This document shows, piece by piece, positions 31,820-37,022 of a DNA stretch of 37,022 nucleotides (position 1 is its first letter; each line of letters begins with the position of its first letter). Where the stretch lies: positions 1,146,240 to 1,183,261 of the forward strand of contig NZ_KK073769.1 of NCBI RefSeq assembly GCF_000582685.1. The letters run 5' to 3'. The position numbers and the translations under genes were made by a program. A model generated the notes under the pieces. The model was given only the letters and a program-made list of their open reading frames with translations, ran no database searches and was not told the DNA's origin. Source of the stretch: [Scytonema hofmanni] UTEX 2349 (GTDB taxonomy: Bacteria > Cyanobacteriota > Cyanobacteriia > Cyanobacteriales > Nostocaceae).

Positions 31820-33265
31820 ATGAATCAACATCAACCCCCAGCTTGGGAAGATGTCCGTGCTGCTTTTCAAAAAATTTGGGGTTATGATGATTTTCGTCCA
31901 CCACAAGGAGAAATCATCCGCTGTTTGTTGGCAGAAAAAGACGCATTAATTATTATGCCCACAGGTGGCGGAAAGTCTATTTGCTTTCAGTTGCCGGCAC
32001 TGCTACAAACAGGATTAACGCTAGTAATTTCGCCATTGGTAGCGTTAATGGAAAATCAAGTGCAGGAACTACGCGATCGCAACTTGAGTGCAGCGCTTTT
32101 GCATAGTGAATTGCCTTCTAGCCAACGACGTACAGTTTTGCAAGCTTTGGAACGACAACAGCTAAGATTGCTGTATTTATCACCAGAAACTTTACTGAGT
32201 CCGCCAGTTTGGGAAAGATTGTGTCAGCCACAATTAAAAATTAACGGATTAATATTAGATGAGGCACATTGTCTGGTACAATGGGGCGATACATTTCGAC
32301 CAGCTTATCGAAGATTGGAGGCGGTGCGACCAGCGCTGCTAAAATTTAAGCCACAGGGAACACACATCAGCGTAGCCGCTTTTACCGCCACCGCCGATCC
32401 TCTGGCTCAAAAGACTATTAAAGAAGTCTTAAAATTAGAGAAACCAGCGTTTTTTCGTGTTAATCCATACCGTTCTAATCTTAACCCTAGTGTTCGCATT
32501 GCCTGGACACCAAGAGGCAGAAAGCAACATTTATTAAAGTTTATTCAAGAACGGAAACAAGAACCTGGGTTAGTTTATGTACGTACTCGGCGAGATAGCG
32601 AGAATTTAGCTGAGTGGTTGAGAGAAAAAGGTTATTCTACAGCTTCTTATCATGCGGGATTGGGTGCAGAAGAACGCCGTGCAGTAGAAGGGAGTTGGCT
32701 AAGTGGAAAAATCATGTTTGTTGTTTGTACTTGTGCGTTTGGGATGGGGATAAATAAGCCAGATGTACGTTGGGTCATTCACTTCCACTCACCACATTTG
32801 CTTTCGGAGTATGTGCAAGAAATTGGACGCGCTGGAAGAGATGGGAAACCAGCGCAAGCGTTGATGTTGATTAGTGAACCTACGGGATGGTTAGATCCAG
32901 AGGATAAGCAAAGACAAAGATTTTTTGAGGATCAGATGCGATCGCAACAACAAACTGCACAACAATTAATCAAAAAACTCCCGAAAAAAGGGGAAGTAAA
33001 TGTAATAGCCAAACAATTTCCCGATGGTGCGATCGCTCTTTCTTTGCTACACAGCAGCGGTCAGTTAAACTGGCTTGATCCTTTCAATTACAGTATTGAA
33101 GAAAGCAAACCAAAGCAGTTAACGACGCAATTACATGCTGCAAAGCAAATGAATCAATATCTTACAACAAAACAATGCCGCTGGCAATTTTTGTTAAATG
33201 CCTTTGGTTTTGACAAAGAAGCTGAAAACTTGCGTTGTGGACATTGCGATAATTGTAAGAAGTAG
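31820..33265 (+). CDS. recQ: RecQ-family ATP-dependent DNA helicase, short form
   Basis: 481 residues from the ATG at 31820. A GTG at 31784 is in frame, but the family start matches the ATG. Motif 0 FRPPQGEIIRCLL, motif I PTGGGKS (47-53), motif II DEAH (147-150), the aromatic-rich loop following it and motif VI QEIGRAGRDG are all present. The C-terminal zinc site is C453, C473, C476 and C479 (QCRWQF, RCGHCDNC). There is no winged-helix or HRDC domain after the zinc site, so this is a short RecQ. It unwinds recombination and replication intermediates 3' to 5'. Confidence 0.93.
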   Translation: MNQHQPPAWEDVRAAFQKIWGYDDFRPPQGEIIRCLLAEKDALIIMPTGGGKSICFQLPALLQTGLTLVISPLVALMENQVQELRDRNLSAALLHSELPSSQRRTVLQALERQQLRLLYLSPETLLSPPVWERLCQPQLKINGLILDEAHCLVQWGDTFRPAYRRLEAVRPALLKFKPQGTHISVAAFTATADPLAQKTIKEVLKLEKPAFFRVNPYRSNLNPSVRIAWTPRGRKQHLLKFIQERKQEPGLVYVRTRRDSENLAEWLREKGYSTASYHAGLGAEERRAVEGSWLSGKIMFVVCTCAFGMGINKPDVRWVIHFHSPHLLSEYVQEIGRAGRDGKPAQALMLISEPTGWLDPEDKQRQRFFEDQMRSQQQTAQQLIKKLPKKGEVNVIAKQFPDGAIALSLLHSSGQLNWLDPFNYSIEESKPKQLTTQLHAAKQMNQYLTTKQCRWQFLLNAFGFDKEAENLRCGHCDNCKK

Positions 33266-33280
33266 TTAGTTGATGGTTGA

Positions 33281-33389
33281 TACAGCAGATTGCGTTGTTA
33301 TGAAATACACGTAGAGACGTTCCGGTGGAACGTCTCAGAGCGGGTTTTGGGTTTTACGCATGTACCTCCTAAACCTGAAATTTGCTGTA
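33281..33389. mobile_element. 109-base MITE-like repeat, copy 2 (TACAGCA ends)
   Basis: Same ends (TACAGCAGATTGCG, TTTGCTGTA) and hairpin AGACGTTCC-GGT-GGAACGTCT as copy 1. It lies inside a run of ttagttgatggttga-type short repeats (33264-33430), which continue on both sides, so it inserted into an older repeat. Confidence 0.75.
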
Positions 33390-33473
33390 GTTGTTAGTTG
33401 ATGGTTGATAATTGTTAGTTGACGGTTAACATGAAAACTTAGAGACAGTAATTGTAGAGCATGAGGAATAACT

Positions 33474-33617
33474 ATGGATTTAGAATCTCAAATCAGAGTT
33501 GAATCAAGTCAAGCTCTTTCCATAGTACGCGCCTACTTGTCTCTCCAAGAAATTGTTGGTGATTTGTACGCAGAAGCAGACAATGCAGCAGCAGCAAGGA
33601 AATTATCCAAAAAATAA
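33474..33617 (+). CDS. small protein of unknown function (47 residues)
   Basis: Sequence MDLESQIRVESSQALSIVRA, then YLSLQEIVGDLYAEADNAAA, then ARKLSKK. It is acidic at first, with an amphipathic helix in the middle, and has no known motif. Support for reality: AUG start with aggaata upstream, coding-like composition and an 8-bp hairpin three bases after the stop. It is not clearly tied to either neighbour. Confidence 0.5.
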   Translation: MDLESQIRVESSQALSIVRAYLSLQEIVGDLYAEADNAAAARKLSKK

Positions 33618-33619
33618 AT

Positions 33620-33643
33620 CCCCTCTGAGATAACGCAGAGGGG
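33620..33643 (+). terminator. hairpin after the 47-codon gene
   Basis: CCCCTCTG (33620-33627) / CAGAGGGG (33636-33643), 8-bp arms and an 8-base loop. The following ttgataac has no long T-run, so termination efficiency is uncertain. Confidence 0.5.
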
Positions 33644-33707
33644 TTGATAACTGTTGCCAGAATATATAGATTTACCTAGAATTATAATAAGTAATTCTGG
33701 GTAAAGA

Positions 33708-34304
33708 GTGGATAGACTGATTAGTATTGGTGAACTAGCAGAGTTAAAAGCCGTAAGTGTTGACACAATTAGGCGCTGGGAGCGTGAAGGCAAAATTAAA
33801 TCTGTTAGAACAGATGGAGGTCATCGTCGGTATAAACTTGCTGACTTCGCAGAACAAGCTGTTGGAAAAACAATAGCCTATGCAAGAGTTTCAAGTCACG
33901 ACCAAAAATCAGACCTAGACAGACAAGATGCCGTTTTATCTGCTTATTGCGCTTCTATGGGATGGAGCTACGAGGTGATTCGGGATCTTGGTAGTGGGAT
34001 GAACTACCGCAAAAAAGGATTGACTAAGCTCATTACAACACTCTTAGATGGTGAGGTTGCAAGACTGGTCATCACTCATAAAGATCGTTTATTGAGATTT
34101 GGTTCGGAATTAGTATTTGCAATTTGCGAATATCATGGCGCAGAAATCATAATTCTCAATAGGAAAGAGGATGCAACCTTTGAGGAAGACCTCGCATCAG
34201 ATGTTTTAGAAGTCATAACAGTTTTTTCTGCACGACTATATGGCTCTCGCTCCAGTAAGAACAAAAAGCTCCTTGAAAATCTTGCAAAATCTCTAGAAGA
34301 GTAG
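33708..34304 (+). CDS. tnpA: IS607 family serine recombinase TnpA
   Basis: 198 residues from a GTG. The N-terminal MerR-like helix-turn-helix SIGELAELKAVSVDTIRRWE (6-25) binds element ends. The resolvase catalytic domain follows: YARVSSHDQKSDLDRQ with nucleophile S62, ITHKDRLLRFG as the arginine motif, and the C-terminal helix FSARLYGSRSSKNKK. This is the IS607 arrangement, with the DNA-binding domain ahead of the catalytic one, the reverse of Tn3 resolvases. It is intact. It excises and integrates the element through a circular intermediate. Confidence 0.93.
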   Translation: MDRLISIGELAELKAVSVDTIRRWEREGKIKSVRTDGGHRRYKLADFAEQAVGKTIAYARVSSHDQKSDLDRQDAVLSAYCASMGWSYEVIRDLGSGMNYRKKGLTKLITTLLDGEVARLVITHKDRLLRFGSELVFAICEYHGAEIIILNRKEDATFEEDLASDVLEVITVFSARLYGSRSSKNKKLLENLAKSLEE

Positions 34305-34342
34305 TATTGTATAGAGAAATAAACACATTGAGGGTCGAATCA

Positions 34343-35803
34343 ATGTCAATTCTAACCTACTGTAAAGGATTGCCCACGCCAAAGTCAGAAATGAACTCAC
34401 TTGGGCAAACCGAATTTGAAATGTTTCTAGAGTCTTACGCACCAATTTTTCGGAGTGCAGCGATTGAAACAGTTAATCATTTGCTTCCAGGTAATGAGTT
34501 TAATAAATCTCAATGGAACACGCATTTACAAAAAACTTATGGCATTAACAAACGACACGCTAACGGTGTAATCAGTTTTTCCAAGGGGAGAGTAGATGCT
34601 GCTAAGACTCATAGAGAACTGCATATTAAAACTATTGCAGGTAAGATAAAATCAATTGAGAAATGGCTTAAATCATCTGAACGCAAGCTAAAATTAGCAC
34701 GAAAATTTTACGCTAAAAAGAACTGGCAGTATTCTAAAACAGGGTGCAATTTTCCTCTATCTTGCTCGTTAAAATACCATAATAGCAATTGGAATCATTT
34801 AAGGTTCCAGATTCACGGAAAGAAACGTAAACTAGCATTATTTAATAATAAATTAGAATATCTTAAAATCAAACCCCTTAAGGTTTCTGTGCCACACGGC
34901 AATATTTTTATAGTTGGATCTAAAGATGAATCCTATGGCAATCAAGTTGCACAGTGGGATAGCCAAGTAATCACAATTCGTGTTCCTCAATGCCTAGAGT
35001 CTAGATTTGGTAAAACAGTCAGTTCTAATATTGGTGATTTTGATCGCAATATAAACCGATTGCCGGAATCTGGTTCAAAGACTTGGCACTTTTTCTATAA
35101 AAACGGAAGATGGGTGGTAGCAGTTCAGTTCACTCCAAAAGCTGTAAAACAACAGTCACATTCCGTTAGTTATGGTTGTATAGGCATTGATATGAACCCC
35201 GGCTCAATTGGCTGGGCTTATGTTGATAACGAGGGAAACCTGAAGGTTAAGGGACAAATCCCGCTACAGATGGGATTGCCAAGTGGTAAACAAGATGCCC
35301 AAATTGTTGATGCGTGTCTTCAACTTGCAGCATTAGCTATTTCTTTTGAGTGTCCAGTTGTCTGCGAAGAATTAGATTTTAGTGAGAAAAAGCAGCGATT
35401 AGGTGAAGAGTCAGGGAAGTATGCTCGGATGCTATCTAGCTGGGCGTACAGTAGATTTTACGAACTACTTCAATCAATTCTGTCGAATCGCGGTATTGAG
35501 CTAATTACAGTAAATCCAGCCTATTCTAGTTTGATTGGATTGGTAAAGTACATGAAAATGTACGGATTGTCTAGCGATTGTGCTGCGGCGTTAGTAATTG
35601 CCCGTCGCGGTATGAGACTATCTGAAAAACCGCAAAACTCCATAACCGCCTATGCTTCGGTGAACGAAGACAAGCACGTATGGAGCTTTTGGAGTGAACT
35701 AAATAAAAAAATCAAACGTTCCAGTGAAATTAATCGCAGACACGATTATTTTACTGTTTCTAACTGGAGTTTTCTGGACAACCTCAGAGATGGGGAAGTT
35801 TAA
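34343..35803 (+). CDS. IS607-associated TnpB-like RuvC nuclease lacking the zinc finger
   Basis: 486 residues from the ATG at 34343. A TTG at 34307, 3 bases after tnpA, is also possible. The RuvC triad is readable: D283 in IGIDMNPGSIGWAY, E342 in VVCEELDF and D412 in GLSSDCAAALVIARR. TnpB proteins normally have a CxxC...CxxC zinc ribbon between the second and third motifs. Here NPAYSSLIGLVKYMKMYGLS connects directly to the third. The N-terminal 270 residues are long and basic (RKLKLARKFYAKKNWQYSK), suited to RNA binding. TnpB relatives are RNA-guided nucleases using an omega RNA from the element's end. Whether this branch cuts DNA is unknown. Confidence 0.85.
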   Translation: MSILTYCKGLPTPKSEMNSLGQTEFEMFLESYAPIFRSAAIETVNHLLPGNEFNKSQWNTHLQKTYGINKRHANGVISFSKGRVDAAKTHRELHIKTIAGKIKSIEKWLKSSERKLKLARKFYAKKNWQYSKTGCNFPLSCSLKYHNSNWNHLRFQIHGKKRKLALFNNKLEYLKIKPLKVSVPHGNIFIVGSKDESYGNQVAQWDSQVITIRVPQCLESRFGKTVSSNIGDFDRNINRLPESGSKTWHFFYKNGRWVVAVQFTPKAVKQQSHSVSYGCIGIDMNPGSIGWAYVDNEGNLKVKGQIPLQMGLPSGKQDAQIVDACLQLAALAISFECPVVCEELDFSEKKQRLGEESGKYARMLSSWAYSRFYELLQSILSNRGIELITVNPAYSSLIGLVKYMKMYGLSSDCAAALVIARRGMRLSEKPQNSITAYASVNEDKHVWSFWSELNKKIKRSSEINRRHDYFTVSNWSFLDNLRDGEV

Positions 35804-35890
35804 TCGCTAGAAAAGGACGTTTAAACTTACACCGTGGAGTTAAACTAGGTTTACCTAGATTTTTAGAAGCGGCAATAAAGATGCCTTTTT
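35804..35890 (+). other. IS607 right end, candidate omega-RNA region and terminator
   Basis: The short AT-rich sequence after the tnpB-like gene ends with GGCA (35871-35874) / TGCC (35882-35885) followed by TTTTT, a weak terminator. TnpB guide RNAs usually overlap the gene's 3' end and run to the element end, so 35700-35870 is where one would lie. I cannot show a structure with certainty. Confidence 0.35.
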
Positions 35891-35891
35891 A

Positions 35892-36080
35892 TCAACCAGC
35901 TTGACTGATACGCCTTTGTAGTTCAGCTTCAAATTCTTCAACAGTCCGGGTTACAACTTTGTTAGGACGCTGATCAAGTCTGTCCATTAAAAGATGAAAC
36001 GCCTCGGTGTCTTGCGGATGATACCTTACGTAGTCCCGTAATTCATCATCTGTCATAGCTTGATAATCAGGTTTAGTCAT
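35892..36080 (-). CDS. DUF6887-like small protein
   Basis: 62 residues, MTKPDYQAMTDDELRDYVRY, continuing HPQDTEAFHLLMDRLDQRPN. The N-terminal MTDDELRDYVRYHPQDTEAF block is one I associate with DUF6887, a small acidic cyanobacterial family. It starts inside the stop of the upstream gene (ATGA overlap at 36077-36080), the usual DUF6888-DUF6887 order. Function unknown. Pairs of tiny overlapping genes often form toxin-antitoxin modules, but nothing in the sequence proves that here. Confidence 0.7.
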   Translation of the reverse strand: MTKPDYQAMTDDELRDYVRYHPQDTEAFHLLMDRLDQRPNKVVTRTVEEFEAELQRRISQAG

Positions 36081-36253
36081 GGAAATATCACTTCCCCATT
36101 TTGGTATATCTCTATTTGTATTGTGTCCCCAATCAAAACGTAAATGCGCTTTGTTCTTTCGTCAAGTCGCGCAAGGTTAACAGGCTGAAACATATTACTT
36201 GCTCTTACACATAGACTGTAAAACGCTTTCAACTGTTCTGTAGTCGGTTCCAT
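36077..36253 (-). CDS. DUF6888-like small protein, partner of the DUF6887 gene
   Basis: 58 residues read on the minus strand as MEPTTEQLKAFYSLCVRASN, then MFQPVNLARLDERTKRIYVL, ending IQIEIYQNGEVIFP. The middle block (MFQPVNLARLDE-TKRIYVLIGDTI) is the DUF6888 pattern I recall. Its TGA overlaps the ATG of the 62-residue gene, so translation is likely coupled. There is one conserved-looking Cys (C15). Function unknown. Confidence 0.7.
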   Translation of the reverse strand: MEPTTEQLKAFYSLCVRASNMFQPVNLARLDERTKRIYVLIGDTIQIEIYQNGEVIFP

Positions 36254-36555
36254 CAAGCCCTCTTACTTCTCTGCTCATTCTTTACTCATGAAGGATAAAT
36301 CAGAAATAAAGTTTATAAAATAACTAAAGTCTATAAAAGGGAAAAAACCAGTAAAAAATATCTGTTTTTACAGTTCCACTCAAATGTCTTATAGTTAGTA
36401 GTTTTAAGTTTTGTATACTTAGCAGTATAAGGCTTTAATGAAACAGGCAATAGAAGCTGGGAGAAGATGTAGAGAACTGATCCAGCAATATAGCCAGTCT
36501 AATATCACAACAACACCTTAAAACCTAAGTGCTATCTTTTTATACTCCTGAAGAT
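36254..36555. other. gene-free spacer before the group II intron
   Basis: AT-rich. I see only a weak 27-codon frame at 36438-36521 with no supporting signals, and the inverted pair CTATCTT (36532-36538) / AAGATAG (36551-36557) at the intron's 3' edge. Confidence 0.4.
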
Positions 36556-36558
36556 AGT

Positions 36559-36634
36559 ATTAAAGTCAGCGACTCCATCACGAGAGCCGCTGCTCTACAA
36601 AACCGTGCTTGAAACTTTTGCTTCACACGGCTCC
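36559..36634 (-). other. group II intron domains V and VI
   Basis: On the minus strand, GAGCCGTGTGAAGC followed by AAAAG and TTTCAAGCACGGTT (36601-36633) has the length, GAGCC/ACGGTT stem and tetraloop of domain V, the intron's catalytic hairpin. About 10 bases later CAGCG-CTC pairs with GAG-CGCTG, ending CTGACTTTA (36559-36598), as expected for domain VI and the intron 3' end. The order maturase, domain V, domain VI agrees with the direction of the gene at 36722. Confidence 0.75.
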
Positions 36635-36721
36635 TCAATGATTTGGTGTATGTCAAACATACCTCATTACCCATCTTCCTTCAACTATTTCTAGTTTTCT
36701 GGGGGCTTAGGCTCGACACTA

Positions 36722-37022
36722 TTACAGTCGGATTGTTTTGCCTGGACTGCCATTGCTGGCGGTCTTTGTGTCGTGGCAATGTCTGTGAAGGAGTTGCCAG
36801 TTATCATATTTATCCTTTCCACCTTGCGATTTGGGGATAATGTGGTCAATCTCCATCACATCTTCCTCTCGGAAGTGTAAAATTGCATAAAGTGCATTTC
36901 CCTTTCTGCTTTTTCAAGAGTGTTGCCGCTCTGGTGGGCATTTCAGGATTTTCACCTTTTCTTTTGCTCCAATAAACTAGGTTCCCGTCGTATGGAGACG
37001 ATTCGCCTTTAAATTTTACATG
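36722..37022 (-). pseudogene. group II intron maturase, C-terminal HNH part, frameshifted and cut by window edge
   Basis: Read from the window's end: KGESSPYDGNLVYWSKRKGE, then LLKKQKGKCTLCN. A frame change follows, then FREEDVMEIDHIIPKSQGGK and WQLLHRHCHDTKTASNGSPG to TAA at 36722-36724. This is the HNH endonuclease tail of a group II intron reverse transcriptase (CxxC, DHIIPKSxGG, HxxCH). A run of four A at 36879-36882 (T on the coding strand) has one base too many. Taking out one restores CNLHFREEDVMEIDHI. Reverse transcriptase domains lie beyond the window. Confidence 0.85.

Larger units (their letters stand above)
33671..35859 (+). mobile_element. IS607-type element (boundaries approximate)
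   Basis: The direct repeat TTTACCTAGA occurs just before tnpA (33671-33680) and after tnpB (35850-35859). The left copy is part of an imperfect palindrome (ACCTAGAATTA / TAATTCTGGGT, 33674-33703) that could be a tnpA operator or recombination site. IS607 elements carry a serine recombinase and a tnpB gene and integrate without long inverted ends. The exact ends cannot be fixed from one copy. Confidence 0.65.

Noticed and set aside
36438..36521. 27-codon ORF MKQAIEAGRRCRELIQQYSQ
   Set aside because: No ribosome site, no recognised family and AT-rich random-looking context. Not enough to call a gene.

Overview
The window is a stretch of a filamentous, probably heterocystous (Nostocales-type) cyanobacterial chromosome. 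Several things point that way. The HIP1 octamer GCGATCGC is scattered through genes on both strands. Spacers carry short tandemly repeated heptamers (gggcatt, cttgtccc, aatgact types). There is a UPF0367 gene, a DnaX intein, a XisI-like remnant, IS605/IS607 elements and TA-flanked MITEs. No species can be named from sequence alone.

Layout. 1-2627: the 3' end of an unrecognised gene, a UPF0367 gene and an ABC ATPase, a 560-base spacer that looks like a terminated structured RNA, and a YacP/NYN-domain gene. 2781-4908: tRNA-Asn, a class V aminotransferase, then a repeat graveyard holding the last codons of a lost CHAT protein, a XisI scrap and a MITE-like element. 4909-8525 (minus strand): argJ and gatB, separated by three copies of a ~135-base hairpin repeat. 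8643-9627: an orphan antitoxin whose PIN toxin is cut to 11 codons, and an AlkA-type glycosylase. 9709-14336 (minus): a 1232-residue TPR-CHAT protease-like protein preceded by a 238-residue gene repeating its N-terminal architecture. 14539-18458: an amidinotransferase, an Fe/2-oxoglutarate dioxygenase and an EamA exporter, with an IS605 fragment (tnpB 5' end plus ribbon-helix-helix gene) between the last two. 18658-20994: dnaX carrying a mini-intein. 21122-23504 (minus): radical SAM and membrane glycosyltransferase genes that overlap. 23927-28408: an EbsA-like gene, a P-loop/DRTGG protein, a GIY-YIG-PadR fusion broken by a MITE, a DprA/LOG-like protein, a MAPEG protein and YajQ. 28662-31150: a conserved cyanobacterial unknown, a TPR protein and a peptidoglycan-binding protein. 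31820-35890: a RecQ helicase and an IS607 element with a serine recombinase and a TnpB-like nuclease lacking the usual zinc finger. 35892-37022: a DUF6887/DUF6888-like overlapping gene pair and the 3' end of a group II intron with a frameshifted HNH maturase.

The best candidates for undescribed biology are: (a) the CHAT pair, which shares a helical N-domain, a W-E-[YF]-x-[AG]-[PQ] linear motif and a TLDEL segment; (b) the amidinotransferase/dioxygenase/exporter set, which could make, hydroxylate and export a guanidino amino acid; (c) the GIY-YIG-PadR fusion, where removing a TA-flanked 103-base insertion plus one TA restores a 305-codon frame; (d) the zinc-finger-less TnpB of the IS607 element; (e) the structured RNA candidate at about 1579-1956. 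Most of the rest is core metabolism and housekeeping scattered among repeats. Functions rest on motif recognition without database searches.
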